Counted from the first letter of the stretch, positions 24,101 through 31,905 are shown. The stretch: DNA of 60,000 nt from Liolophura sinensis (GCF_032854445.1 NC_088304.1:9189704-9249703); one strand, 5' to 3'. Numbers and translations are program-made. Notes: generated by a model not told the origin, from the sequence alone.

Positions 24101-27100
24101 ATGAAGCAGGGCAATTTCTACCCATTCCAGAAAGGTGATTACTTCATACTCTCACGTTTCCCTTTCTTAAAAAATGACTTATGGTGAGTGGTAAATAGAA
24201 GAATTACACATTAAATAACCAAGGCTGAACCAAGACATGAAGTTTATTCTTTTTTTGTAGGAATTATGCTTTTGTTTTGTTTGACATTACTTTTGTAGAA
24301 AAATGCTCGTAGCTCAAAAGTGCTAGAAATTGTATTTTACCCTCTTTTTTTTTTATCCCATAGTGTCTCATCACTGAGAATAATTATCAGAGAACTGAAG
24401 TTACAGGATTTATGTGGTTGCCGGTGGGGGGGTGCAGTTTTGGGGGGAAATTCCTCTTTTTTTCTTATTCTAAAAATATTTTTCAGAAAAATTTTCACTA
24501 TCATTTCAGAATTTCTAAAAAATGAGAAAGTGTTGAAGTGTTTGATGTAGTTCCTCCTTTCTATCTCAGCAACTTTTAACTTGTAGTTATTGATGTTAAC
24601 GGGATAGTAAGGGTGCTTGTTGTATGTGAAAGCGAAGTATGTTTATAAAGTCCATGAAATTTGTTGTTGTGGTGGAATGTTACCACCTTCAGACAGTGTT
24701 CCTTCTGGTTTAATCTTTCTAAATTAGAAAAGTTGAGTATCATGGCACTATTGCTTACTTTGTATACGGCTTCAGCAGTACTTGGTACATCACTAATTTC
24801 TTTGTTGGTGCTTGTCACTACAGCTAATTAGGCATATGTCTTCAGCAGTACTTGGTACATCACTAATTTCTTTGTTGGTGCTTGGCACCACAGCTAATTA
24901 GGCATATGTCTTCAGCAGTACTTGGTACGTCACTAATTTCTTTGTTGGTGCTTGGCACTACAGCTAATTAAGCATATGTCTTCAGCAGTTCTTGGTACAT
25001 CACTATTTATTTGTTGGTGCTTGGCACTACCACTAATTGAACGTGCTTCTTCAATAGTGCTTGGCACGATAACACCTTCACCTAACCCTGACACACCTGA
25101 TGTCAATCGGGCGACTAGCACTACTGGTGTGGAAGGTACAGTATGAGGGGTATTGGTGTTGGAGACCAGGGTTAAGCCTTTTCTGCCCCCACCCAGTGTA
25201 TCCCCCCCACCCCCACCCCCTCTTTCATATTGCCTTTCTTCCCCAAATACTCTTTGGTAAAAGCCTTACCTTTGAAAACATTGGGTTAACATATCCTTAC
25301 CCCCATATCATTACCTCTTTATGTCAGATTTTCCATACATACACATGTATTGGACTGTTGTGGAGCCCAGACCATGAGATATACATGTATCTATGTACAT
25401 GTAGCTGATGTCGTACATATTTTGCTACTGTCACCAGAGAAGAACAGGATAGAATTTGTTTATAGTAGATATGATTTCCTGCACTGATAAATTGAGACCA
25501 GCAAAATTTCTGCCTTGAGTAAGGCTTGAACAACAGATGTCTGGCTACATTTTGTGTGTCAAAATCTAGGAAATCCTATCTGTTGTATATCATGATGGTA
25601 ATGGCTATCTGTGGAGATATCATCACACACGTTTGGTCAATGTCATGATGGGGATGGTTGTCTTTGTAGGTGATATCACATGTTTGGTCATTATGTCTTG
25701 ATGATAATGGTTGTCTGTGTAGGTGATTTCGCACATTTTTGGTCAGTACATCATGCTGGTAATGGCTGTTTGTGGAGGTGATATCACACATGTTCGGTCA
25801 TTATGTCATGATGGGGATGGTTATCTAGAGGTGATATCACACACATTTGGTCATTATGTCATGATGGTAATGGTTATCTGTGTAGGTGATATCACACATG
25901 TTTGGTCAGTACATCATGCTGGTAATGGCTGTTTGTGGAGGTGATATCACACATGTTTGGTCATTATGTCATGATGGGGATGGTTGTTGATGGAGTTGAT
26001 ATCACACGTTTGGTCATTATGTCATGATGGTAATGGTTGTCTGTGTAGGTGATATCGCCCATGTTTGGTCAGTACATCGTGCTGGTAATGGCTGTTTGTG
26101 GAGGTGATATCAATGTGTTTGGTCATCAGATCATGATGGTGGTGGTTGTCTGTGGAGATGATATCACAGGTTTGGTCTGTATATTGTGATGGTAATGAAT
26201 GTCTGTGGAGCTGATATCACACGTTTGATCTGTATGTTGTGATGGTAATGGTTGTCTGTAGAGGTAATCTCATACATGTTTGGTCAGTAAATCATGTTGG
26301 TGATGGTTGTCTGTGGAGGTGATATCACACGTTTGGTCAGTATATCATGCTGGTAATGGCTGTTTATGGAGGTGTAGCACATGTTTAATAGATATATGAT
26401 GATGGTAATGGTTGTCTGTGCAGGTGATATCACACGTGTTTGGTCAGTATATGGTGATGGTAATAGCTATCTGTGGAGGTGATATCACACGTTTGGTCAG
26501 TACATCATGCTGGTAATGGCTGTTTGTGGAGGTGATATCACGCATGTTTGGTCAGCACATCATGATGGTGATGGTTGTCTGTGGAGGTGATATCACACGT
26601 TTGGTCAGTATATCGTGATGGTAATGGTTCTTGAGGTGATATCGGACATGTTTTGTCAGTATATCGTGATGGTAATGATTGTCTGTGGAAGTGATATCAT
26701 GTATATTGATGTAGATATATTTCTACACCCTGTACACCCCAGTTGTTTACTAATATTAGCTAATCCTGTTATTTGCTCATATTTTATATTTGAAATTTTA
26801 GCCAAACTCAGCAGCCATGGTAGTTCTGCAAAGACAAAGAATAACAGCAGCAGTTTTTTTTTCAGATGAGAATACAATGGCATTTAATCAGTGCTGTATT
26901 ATTTAAAGTGGATTTAAAGGAGCGTACCAAATGTGACGTTTACTGCTAGTGATCGGTAGTGTGGAAATATTTTTCGTTTTTCAAACGTTTTTTATTTTGA
27001 ATAAAAAAAACTTTGATGTACTGCATTCACTTGAGGAGAAACTTGAAGTCATAACGATGTTGTTACAATGCCTAACTCCACAGTGTAACCATCAGACAAC

Positions 27101-29059
27101 ACGGACGATGTTAACGTTGATACTGGATCAAATCCTACAGAGGCACAGTATGTCTCTTCCACTATCGTTAAGAACAGCAGGACACGTGGTTTGTAACACT
27201 GGACTCATTTTATTATCACCTGGTAGTAAACTGTTGTTTGTCTTTGTGTTCTACAGGTGGTCAGTCAGACTACAGAAACAAAAACCAAGATAATGACTAC
27301 AGGAACCAACGTAACCAGAGGAATGACTACAGGCATGACAGGCATGACAGGCATGACCGTGGACAAGGCAACTGGAGTAAGTCTTGATGAAATACAGCTA
27401 TTCTAGTCATAATGCCGTAATGTGACAGAAATGCTGTTTATGTAATGGTAATGCTGCTCACATGACCTTAATGTTGCTCACAAGATGTTGATGCAGCTGT
27501 TATGACTTTAATGCTGCTGACATGATGTTAATGTTGCTCATACGGCATTAATGTAGCTTGTATGATGGTAATGCTACTCATGACATTAATGTTGCTCATA
27601 TGACATTATTTTGCTTGTATGATGATAATGCTACTCATGACATTAATTTTCCTCACTAGATGTTGATGCAACTCTTATGACATTAATGCTGCTGACATGA
27701 CATTAGTGGTGCTCACATGACATTAATGTTCATTGTATGATGGTAATGCTACTCACATGACATTAATGTTGCTCACAAAATGTTAATGCACCTCTTATGA
27801 CATTAATGCTGCTGACATGACAATGTTGCTCACATGACATTAATGTTGCTTGTATGATGCTAATACTACTCACACGACCTTAATGTTGCTCACAAGATGT
27901 TAATGCACCTCTTATGATATTGATGCTGCTGACAAGACGTTAATGTTTTTCATGTGACATTAATGTTGCTTTCATGATGGTGATGCTACTCATGTGATGT
28001 TAATGCTGATTGTATGATGTAAATGTTGATAAGATGATGATAAAGCTGCTAACATGACATAAATATTGCTGAGAAGATGTTAATGCTGTTTACTTGATTT
28101 AGTGCTGCTCCTGTATTACCATGATGTAACACAAATGGTTCTCCTGTAGAGTAAATGCCACCACATACCAGACAGAAATACTGCTCATGGAGTGTTCACA
28201 TGATGTGGTATTGCTCAAATACCACCCAGGTGGTGTGAACTCCAGACAGAAATACTGCTCATGGAGTGTTCACATGATGTGGTATTGCTCAAATACCACC
28301 CAGGTGGTGTGAACTCCAGACAGAAATACTGCTCATGGAGAGTTCACATGATGTGGTATTGCTCAAATACCACCCAAGTGGAGTGAACGCCAGACAGAAG
28401 TGCTGCTCATTGTGGTGTTCACATGACATGGTATTGCTCAAATATCACCCAAGTGGTGTGAACGCCAGACAGAAATACTGCTCATGGGGCATTTGTGGCT
28501 CGGTGTGGCAGAAGTACTGCACATGCGGTATTAATGCAATATTCATTCTGTGGTACTCACAAGTACATGTACTGTTCTTGTCAGAGGTTAACAGTTAAGT
28601 GCTGTGCATGTGGTGCCAGTCTACTTGAGGCAGACCCTAAATATTATGTTTAAGATCAAAAAACTATATTTCTAATATCCAACTTACAGACATCAGATAA
28701 AAAACATGTGAAGTTTTCCAGTATATGTTCTTTTAAATGTTATTTGTATCCAGTAATTAATTTTTTTTTTTTGGTAGTTCCAATTCAACCCAAATTATGA
28801 ATGCACATCAGGTACTTGAATTGTGCTGAGTGGATTTATGTGACCTGGCACCCAGAAAGTTCTTTGCATGCATGTAAATATAAGTGATCAATGATATATT
28901 TCAGCAATCACTGGCAGAGGCACCCAGATTAAGAAGATGTGTGTTGTATTCTCTGTTTTCATTGCACTCTCAGTTGTTTAAATGATGCAATGATACCTTT
29001 ATTCTTTCTTTGCAGATCGGAGAAATCAAAGGGACAGAAACAGAGACAGGAATTACTAG
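143..29059 (+). CDS. EIF3C: EIF3C, eukaryotic translation initiation factor 3 subunit c (3' part, 16 exons; 5' end outside window)
   Basis: Core subunit of the eIF3 complex, which binds the 40S ribosome and helps recruit eIF1, eIF5 and the initiator complex in the cytosol. Exons read in frame: 143-234, 864-988, 2678-2810, 4257-4519, 11977-12073, 14204-14316, 15494-15623, 16621-16662, 17980-18183, 19894-20019, 20818-20971, 21589-21782, 22792-22995, 23972-24134, 27257-27376, 29016-29059 (TAG). All junctions are GT-AG and phases agree; about 733 residues result, against about 910 for animal EIF3C, so the first ~200 residues lie upstream. Visible: an acidic Ser/Asp linker with FLKK motifs (exons 1-2), a Lys/Arg-rich stretch, KMFGKDVEI and ARGKKGTDR blocks, [27 protein letters not shown], and the C-terminal PCI domain (about exons 11-14, ending [12 protein letters not shown]). 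The tail is Asn/Arg/Asp-rich with RHD triplets and unlike the vertebrate tail. No frame breaks seen. Family assignment is firm. Confidence 0.96.
235..863 (+). other. EIF3C intron 1 (visible numbering)
   Basis: AT-rich intron between two acidic-linker exons. I see no repeat family or gene in it. Bases 1-142 are the tail of the preceding intron, ending in a pyrimidine tract and CAG. Confidence 0.7.
1440..1652 (+). mobile_element. SINE family 1, diverged copy in EIF3C intron 2
   Basis: Matches the recurrent tRNA-derived SINE from the box-B-like region through the 3' motif with GAGTACGGCGTAAAA and a CAAATATA tail. The 5' head is eroded. Confidence 0.75.
1735..1870 (+). repeat. Dispersed repeat D1, copy 1
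   Basis: About 135 bp, similar to 58690-58812. Both share CTCAAAACACC, a TAGAACTMTCAGAATC block and ACGAAATTT near the end. Short related fragments occur near positions 8-40 and 13985-14015. No coding potential; element type unknown. Confidence 0.5.
2811..3440 (+). repeat. 34-bp minisatellite made of the exon 3 end plus 5' splice site (about 18 copies)
   Basis: Unit about 34 bp, phased as GTGAGGTCACAAAG followed by TCAAAGGTGGAGTCCCACAG. The second half copies the last 20 bases of EIF3C exon 3 (2791-2810) and the first half copies the start of the intron, so nearly every unit rebuilds CAG|GTGAGG. Variants with GGGTGAGT add a second donor-like site. Reading on from the true exon in frame meets TGA after 23 codons. 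Confidence 0.95.
3802..4053 (+). mobile_element. SINE family 1, near full length
   Basis: tRNA-related head (CTCAGTTCGATAGCG as degenerate box A, GAGTTCAAGTCCAG as box B), conserved middle, then AAGTGAAATATTCTTGAATG and a CAAATAAATAAACAAA tail. Preceded by a G run. Confidence 0.9.
5334..5337. repeat. Target-site duplication ATGT, left
   Basis: ATGT directly precedes the left LTR; the same four bases directly follow the right LTR (11589-11592). A 4-bp duplication fits a Ty3/Gypsy integrase. Confidence 0.8.
5338..6356 (-). repeat. LTR, left copy (3' LTR of the element)
   Basis: 1019 bp, TGTTACGG...CATAACA on the + strand. Compared by eye with 10570-11588 I find two substitutions: CCTTGTCGG versus CTTTGTCGG, and GGTGCCGG versus GGTGTCGG. 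Contains a CAACAACAAC run. Small open frames inside it are not credible genes. Confidence 0.95.
6357..6367 (-). promoter_or_regulatory. Polypurine tract
   Basis: Next to the inner edge of the 3' LTR, the - strand reads GGGTGGGGG, the expected plus-strand primer tract. Inference from position and composition. Confidence 0.65.
6373..6400. other. Perfect 12-bp stem-loop beside the polypurine tract
   Basis: AAAGAAAGTTTT, a 4-base loop, then AAAACTTTCTTT. It lies between the RNase H stop and the purine tract of the element. Function unknown. Confidence 0.7.
6471..7421 (-). pseudogene. Retrotransposon pol remnant: integrase C-terminus fused to RT thumb and RNase H
   Basis: 316 codons open. The first ~110 residues are the integrase C-terminal part with a GPY/F module ([21 protein letters not shown]). 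Then the frame jumps to the end of reverse transcriptase ([18 protein letters not shown]) and RNase H with its acidic residues ([27 protein letters not shown]). The RT fingers and palm with the YxDD site are missing, so the junction, around 7090, is an internal deletion. It is in frame with 7425-8066, separated only by one TAG at 7425-7427. Confidence 0.88.
7425..8066 (-). pseudogene. Retrotransposon integrase catalytic core
   Basis: 213 codons. Starts inside the second half of the HHCC zinc finger (CHAC), then the DDE core: first Asp in LIDCVGPL, second in QSDQGSNF, Glu in GALERFHQ. The HH half is in another frame upstream (8067-8160). At least two or three one-base shifts, one in a GGG run near 8047, separate the pieces. 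Catalyses insertion of element DNA in an intact relative. Confidence 0.9.
8067..8531 (-). pseudogene. Retrotransposon pol: region before integrase core, including the HH half of the zinc finger
   Basis: 126 codons run from 8531 to 8151 and end in [13 protein letters not shown], the usual lead-in to Gypsy integrase. The expected His pair (HET...GH) follows in a shifted frame at 8080-8160. The open frame overlaps the end of the Gag-PR frame by 46 bases. That could be a natural frameshift site or a lesion; the sequence alone does not decide. Confidence 0.75.
8486..10441 (-). CDS. Retrotransposon Gag with aspartic protease, 651 residues
   Basis: ATG at 10441 on the - strand, about 110 bases after the primer site. 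Order: SAP/HeH-like helix pair near the N-terminus (about 18-57, inferred); a long Glu/Arg coiled coil (about 80-190) of [10 protein letters not shown]-like repeats; a capsid-like region (about 200-370); a CCHC zinc knuckle, [14 protein letters not shown] (428-441); protease with DTGAS (522-526) and LLGND (about 590). Gag packages the element RNA; the protease would mature the polyprotein. The frame is intact over its whole length, unlike pol. The coiled coil is DNA-repetitive and gives spurious open frames on the + strand. Confidence 0.92.
   Translation of the reverse strand: MGDFDPKQFVNAPDQDVFESLKKEDLVKLGTFLGLSIKSSWRKRDMQHTLLKHLVEIGKFDSSALSDYEFEGQSDAELKFKQFELKLRLEKEEREKEREHERERQEKEREHERGRQEKEREHEIELEKLKMQREEKEREREVQREEREREVQREEREREVQREEREMQERERERELEFQMKKLELERDEKPGPSGRQDSGVDVTKYIRLVPSFQEKEVDKYFLHFEKIANSLKWPKEFWTMLLQSVLIGKASEIYTQLSVENASNYDYVKEVILKGYELVPEAYCQKFRNCEKGRDQTYVEFGRAKEQLFDCWCIAKKIGKDFESLRQLVLVEEFKRCIHSDVKVFVDEQKASTLEEAASLADNYSLTHKATYTGKPFNSFTRRNTQSHATGRGSSTQKSSTPGSNGSTAHGSRSSDWNGSPRNRVTCNFCKRVGHVMSECYKLKRIREAQNESKPTGLCVAMHKTLPEVTSAVKSRSELADTGLDKIPKCSMDSFAPFINSGSVSLRSDMSCATPIKILRDTGASQSLLLMNTLPFSEESYSGVRALIRGVESSDFVSVPLHDIYLSSDLISGPVRVGIKPSLPFEGIHLLLGNDLAHDKVTVDPLMVDKPSLNSVTEPVESEIAVYIRPVLLQELCLEKSVQTRVVLLI
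10547..10564 (-). promoter_or_regulatory. Primer binding site, tRNA-Pro-like
   Basis: On the - strand, five bases after the 5' LTR, TGGGGGCTTGTCCGGGAA. It closely resembles the known tRNA-Pro primer site of some retroelements (about two differences). The match is from memory and should be checked against host tRNAs. Confidence 0.6.
10570..11588 (-). repeat. LTR, right copy (5' LTR of the element)
   Basis: 1019 bp, same length as the left copy and almost identical. It would contain the promoter driving transcription leftward. Confidence 0.95.
11589..11592. repeat. Target-site duplication ATGT, right
   Basis: Follows the CA end of the right LTR and equals 5334-5337. Confidence 0.8.
12074..13716 (+). 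other. EIF3C intron 5, first part
   Basis: No gene or clear repeat family recognised. Contains a G-rich patch near 12200 and a C/A-rich patch near 13320. The open frames here are short and unlike any family I know. Confidence 0.6.
13717..13860 (-). mobile_element. SINE family 1, partial
   Basis: Reverse orientation: TTTATTTATTTT tail, GTGTTTTACTCTGTACTCAAG, CATTATGGTGGGAGGAAACC, GCAGGTTGCTG. The head is missing. Confidence 0.85.
14317..15372 (+). repeat. 64-72-bp minisatellite made of the exon 6 end plus 5' splice site (about 12 copies)
   Basis: Unit GTAAGGCATTCTACAC + AAAGATGTTACAGGCCTG + TGATGCCCACAGCACAG + AGTATGTGGAGAG. All but the first part copies the last ~48 bases of EIF3C exon 6 (14269-14316), and each unit restores GAGAG|GTAAGG or the weaker GAGAG|ATAAGG. 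A 72-bp variant has an extra CACAWGTA. A family 1 SINE is inserted in the eighth unit. Reading through the true donor gives an immediate stop (AGG TAA). Confidence 0.95.
14841..15101 (-). mobile_element. SINE family 1, full length, inserted in the 64-bp array
   Basis: From a TTCTTTTATTTATTTATTTG tail to the tRNA-like head (AACCAACTGAGCCACGGAGG), with box B as reverse complement (GGACTTGAACTC). Flanked by GAGTAT on both sides (14835-14840, 15102-15107), a likely target duplication inside the repeat unit. Confidence 0.92.
15371..15422 (-). mobile_element. SINE family 1, short fragment
   Basis: Only the ACCCACACCATTTGCAGGTT...AGACCTTCCCAC segment is present, at the end of the minisatellite. Confidence 0.6.
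15658..15808 (+). mobile_element. SINE family 1, 5'-truncated
   Basis: Begins in the middle (GGGAAAGTCTGCCAGCAGC) and runs to CATAAAACACCAATCAAACAAATAAA. Confidence 0.8.
16020..16470. mobile_element. Foldback (long inverted-repeat) element F1
   Basis: Left arm 16023-16180 and right arm about 16310-16468 are imperfect reverse complements. Shared blocks include ACACTAG.ATGAAGTA, CAGATGAAAG, GGAAAATA, and a TTAAAAC / GGATT / TATGG / GTTGGGACC series. No open frame. Probably a non-autonomous DNA transposon. Confidence 0.7.
17585..17728 (+). repeat. 36-bp tandem repeat, exactly 4 copies
   Basis: Unit ACATTTTATGACATTTAT + TACTGGTTTGGAAGTGTA, four copies with no differences seen, in EIF3C intron 8. 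Nothing coding in it. Confidence 0.95.
18200..18395 (-). mobile_element. SINE family 1, diverged partial
   Basis: Reverse copy: TTGATTGGGGTTTTACACCATAAAGG, GGACAGCATTATAGCGAGAAG, CCATTCGCAGGCTG, CCAGCAGGAGCTGG. It starts 17 bases after the exon 9 donor. Confidence 0.75.
18418..18555 (-). mobile_element. Possible diverged SINE
   Basis: TCAAGAATTCTTCACTTACGAC and GATTTGAACACGCGACC resemble the tail side and box B of a tRNA-derived SINE in reverse. Weak. Confidence 0.35.
18655..19255. mobile_element. Foldback element F2 with arms of about 210 bp
   Basis: Left arm about 18660-18880, right arm about 19030-19250, imperfect reverse complements over their length. Matching blocks: GGAGAAAA..ATAAAAATGA, CAGATGAAAGA, TTGAAAATA.T.TTTGTATG.TGGGT, TTATTTAT, AATAATGT, GGATGTRA. 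Middle is AT-rich with no open frame. Shares the CAGATGAAAG motif with F1, so both may be one family. Confidence 0.75.
19549..19784 (+). mobile_element. SINE family 1
   Basis: Begins in the head (ATGATCCAGGAGCCTATCACC), box B GAGTTCAAGTCC, ends GAGTACGGCGTAAAACAC and ATAAATAAATAAAT. Confidence 0.9.
20484..20672 (+). repeat. Dispersed repeat D2, copy 1
   Basis: About 185 bp, similar to 29894-30060. Shared blocks: GGAAAAATT, ACAGTCCACATTTCCCA, TAGATGATTT, GACGAC, GGTG.GGCCT.ACTT. Type unknown. Confidence 0.6.
20675..20726 (+). repeat. Degenerate copy of the exon 11 acceptor and exon start
   Basis: TGTGATCACCGTTAG...TTCTAGGGGTTACTGC resembles the real acceptor at 20790-20838 (TGTGATCGCCATTGG...TTGTAGGGGTTACTGC) over about 50 bases. 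It is an old two-copy duplication about 113 bp apart and includes the TAG|GGGTTACTG acceptor. Confidence 0.65.
21058..21475 (+). mobile_element. MITE family M1, degraded copy split by a SINE
   Basis: Left part (TCCTTAAAGAGCATG...ATCACTGCCACCACTAGC) and right part (TATACACAGCATGATTCTAACCAAC) match the copy at 38369-38693. A reversed family 1 SINE lies between them. Confidence 0.6.
21186..21373 (-). mobile_element. SINE family 1, nested in MITE M1
   Basis: Reverse orientation, TTATTTGATTGGTGTTTTAC to AACGCCAACCATGGAGG. The head is shortened internally. Confidence 0.85.
21990..22240 (+). repeat. 27-bp minisatellite, about 9 copies
   Basis: Unit TCGCTCTGTTGTCTCGTGTG + CCAACGA. Being nine codons long, it stays open in all frames on both strands, which explains the long open frames here. 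No link to an exon seen. Confidence 0.9.
22311..22791 (+). repeat. 50-bp minisatellite made of the exon 13 start plus 3' splice site (about 10 copies)
   Basis: Unit GTCTGGGATCTGTTTGTCAA + CCCTGACACTGTGTATTAC + TTTGTTGTCAG. The first ~28 bases copy the start of EIF3C exon 13 ([10 protein letters not shown], 22792 on) and the rest is its intron end, so each unit carries an acceptor ending TTGTCAG. Units of 50 bp with one of 39 and one of 51. The true exon is the last unit. An acceptor at 22642, three units upstream, is in frame and would add 50 residues. Confidence 0.95.
23049..23612 (+). repeat. 25-bp minisatellite, about 23 copies
   Basis: Unit CTGTTCAGCCTTCAGCTGTG + ATGGA in EIF3C intron 13, starting about 50 bases after the exon. 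Variants CTGTTCAACCTCCAG alternate. No exon origin seen. Confidence 0.92.
24770..25060 (+). repeat. 70-bp tandem repeat, 4 copies and a fragment
   Basis: Units begin CTTCAGCAGTACTTGGTAC at 24770, 24840, 24910 and 24980, exactly 70 bases apart. A fifth, weaker partial starts near 25042. Intron 14 of EIF3C. Confidence 0.93.
25590..26705 (+). repeat. About 54-bp degenerate minisatellite, roughly 20 copies
   Basis: Unit GGTGATATCACACATGTTTG + GTCAGTACATCATG + (A/C)TGGTAATGGCTGTTTGTGGA. Two unit types (GTCAGTACATCATGCTGG and GTCATTATGTCATGATGG) alternate in part, hinting at a larger period. Intron 14 of EIF3C. Confidence 0.9.
27400..28130 (+). repeat. Degenerate TGACATTAATGTTGCTCA array
   Basis: About 20-bp units such as ATGACATTAATGTTGCTCAC, strongly varied, over about 700 bp of EIF3C intron 15. 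A larger pattern of several units (CACAAGATGTTAATGCACCT) recurs. Confidence 0.85.
28171..28490 (+). repeat. 74-bp tandem repeat, about 4.3 copies
   Basis: Units begin GACAGAAATACTGCTCATGG at 28171, 28245, 28319 and 28393. Each contains CAAATACCACCCAGGTGGTG, a partial palindrome. EIF3C intron 15. Confidence 0.93.
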
Positions 29060-29262
29060 TGATAAGAGGCATTTCTTATGAAATCTCAAACTGTTAAAAT
29101 AGAGAATTTCCTAGGTTTTTGCTGTAAAGTTTGGCCTGATGTGACGGCATCAAAAGTACATGTATGCCAGGTTAAGGTAAACAAGTTTTTATATGTACAT
29201 GTATGTTTCGAAAAATGATTCATGCCTAAAAGTGAAAGAAATTGTACTGAATTATTGTTGAG

Positions 29263-29268
29263 AATAAA
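29263..29268 (+). other. Polyadenylation signal candidate AATAAA
   Basis: AATAAA about 200 bases after the EIF3C stop. A second AATAAA is at 29602-29607. Either could end the transcript. Confidence 0.45.
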
Positions 29269-29893
29269 TAAATTCACAAATTTGGTTAACTCCATAGTGG
29301 AAAAGTCTTTTCCTTATGTTGAAGGAAGGTTGAAATGAAAGTGAAATAGTCAAATAGGCCTTAAGTTGAAACGAAATAGGCTTGAAAATAGGCTTACTGT
29401 TATGCTCTGCATTCAAAATGTCGCACCTGTGCAAAATTGCATCTCAAGATTTGGGACATAACTAACAATTTTCATTCACACACAAGAATGAAGCTTAATT
29501 ATACCCTCACGTAAAAATCATGGTGAATTTAATATGCTTGAAAGATAAAATCTGTTTCAATATTTATTAATGTATGGAGTCTTAGTTCTGTCATCTTCTT
29601 GAATAAAACCAAAAGTTTTCTCCATTGTAAACAGCACGACTTTTTGCCTTTATTTGTTCTTTGTGTTTGTGTCTGTGTGTGATTCAGGGATCAGAATTAT
29701 ACTTTTGTATCTTTTGAATCACCATTATGGTGTGCATGTTTGTTCGTCGCGCGTCGGGAAGTTTGTCATTAAGGCAGACACCAATTTTAATTTGTGTCGA
29801 CATTGAAAAATCCAGTTGAAAATCCACTTTTTGTTTTTGTCTGACCAAGATGTTTTCATTTTTTCTCCGTTTTTCAAGGTTTTATGATAAAGT

Positions 29894-30060
29894 AAGCATA
29901 TCGTCAAGAGGAAAAATTACTAGGACAGTCCACATTTCCCATAAAATAGATGATTTGTCAGTTTTACTTTGATACCCTCCGACGACATCGGAAAATATTC
30001 TTTCTGCCCGTAAAACAAAAATACAAAATGGTGTGGCCTAACTTGTGAAAGATAAGTGTT
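29894..30060 (+). repeat. Dispersed repeat D2, copy 2
   Basis: Similar to 20484-20672 in the same orientation; see that entry for the shared blocks. Confidence 0.6.
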
Positions 30061-31066
30061 TTACCCCCAGTATCCTGTTTCCCCTCACCTGTGCATCCAA
30101 TCGCCAAATTCTAGAGCATGGCAATAAACATCAATCATATAAATAATAAAAATAAATAAATAAATCAGAGATGCTATTGCCGAGTCTCGATCACGCCAAG
30201 ACTCCTAGATAGGCACGTGAATTAAATGTGCAGTGTTCACAAAAATGGGAATCCCCCAGTGAAATTGTCTTGAGTACTGAAAAGGTCAATGAAATGGATT
30301 GTGCATTTATTAACAGAATCTAAACATGGGGTAAAGATTCAGTTAGTTTGTGAGCTCATGTCAGGTTAATCAACTTGTATTTACGATAAAATTTCCTCCT
30401 TAGCGTTAAACTGGACCTATTGTAAATTTAATACGCTTAACCAACTTTCCGTCTCTTGGTTTGAGATGCCTATCTTGCAGGTAATGGTCACGCTGGGTGT
30501 CTGTTTTAACACAGTATCGGAGAGGAAACTTTCTATAGATTGATGTGATCCCATAGCTGTCGCGCGTCATGAACAGTGCTCCTATAGTACATACCACATG
30601 TGAGACAATAAGTGCCCTTTACTTTCCTGATGCCGGTGGATGACTTCGGGTACTTCGATGTCCGCCACCTGCAGACCTGTAAAACTGATGCCGTCGTATA
30701 AGTCAAAAGTTCGCTGAACATCAATCAAACAATGTAGACCAGGGCTGAGTGTAGATGTTACCGAGCGGCCAAAAGCCCTTCCTTGACTAAAACGAGATGC
30801 ACATAAAGCATATGGTGTCATGTAAAGCAGCTTTGTCTGGTTTGTTTATTGTTATGATCCAGATAATTAATTAATTTATTAATTATATGCGGTTGTGACG
30901 ATCATAAACACTGCCCGTACTGTTGTACCATTGAAAAACAAAGCTTACCATTTCACGCCAGGATCGATTCCATAATCAATCAGAAATACACGTTCGACCA
31001 TGTAAACGAGCCATATGCATAAACGGAGTGGTGTAATAACGCATTATAGTGCGACGTAATTTGGCG

Positions 31067-31080
31067 GTCGCCATGGTAAC
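31067..31080. promoter_or_regulatory. X-box (RFX-type) consensus site
   Basis: GTCGCCATGGTAAC fits GTHNYYATRRNAAC at every position. It sits in a CpG-containing stretch (31040-31140) that stands out from the AT-rich surroundings and could be a promoter. No gene start is visible beside it. Confidence 0.45.
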
Positions 31081-31392
31081 CACGCGCCTGGTGCTGGAAG
31101 TGTCATAATGTCGTCTGCTGAAAACGTGCCCGTTTCGTGGAGGAGGAGGATAAAAAGATAAACCAAGCCTCGACTACATCAGTTGTAATCGTCTTACAAA
31201 TTAGATATATATTTATACGTCACGCATTTCGGTGTAACATGTAATTAATATTACGTATAGAGTATAAGGACTATATTACTTGAGAAAAAAAAATTAACGT
31301 TTTTTTACAATCTTAAAATCTGCATGTAGTAATTTTTGCGTGTTTACACATGTATATTATTAGCCTCCAATCATTAGCATACGTAGCATTTC

Positions 31393-31502
31393 AATAATGC
31401 GGTCGCTGTGAGTTCAAGTCCAGCTCATGCTGGCTTCCTCTCCCGCCGTACGTGGGAAACTCTGTCAGCAACCTGCCGATGGTCGTGGGTTTCCCCCGGG
31501 AA
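31393..31502 (+). mobile_element. SINE family 1, 3'-truncated fragment
   Basis: From ATGCGGTCGCTGTGAGTTCA to GTCGTGGGTTTCCCCCGGG; the 3' third is absent. Confidence 0.85.
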
Positions 31503-31905
31503 ACCTGTCTGTGCTTGACAGAATTCTGCTCAAATAATTTACTATTACACTAAAAGTAGGCCTATACGCGTTAGTAAGAATATTACTAAACTTCGTCAAT
31601 CCACACCTAGATTTTCACTTCAGGTCTACATCTGAGCAACATAAATACTATTTATAAAAGAATTAAATCAAAATTATACTACGCTGGAGATCACGGGGTT
31701 ACATTTATTAACTGATGTAGGCTTATAGGGGATATATATACAGACGATATTTGGACAGACTTCATTCGCGCAAAATGAAAAGAATTTAAAGCTAGTGTTT
31801 ACCGGAATTTTCAGATAATGTTTTCCGCTGGTATATCCCGATTTCAAGCATTCCATTTCACTCATGGGTTTGACGGCCATTTAACATTTTCAGAGAGAGT
31901 TGTCA

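Noticed and set aside
29725-29907. Small frames just after EIF3C
   Set aside because: Short, no conserved motif, and overlap a dispersed repeat.
30640-30735. Possible further SINE (GCCGTCGTATAAGTC, CATCAATCAAACAA)
   Set aside because: Only two short matches; the conserved middle and the tail are missing.
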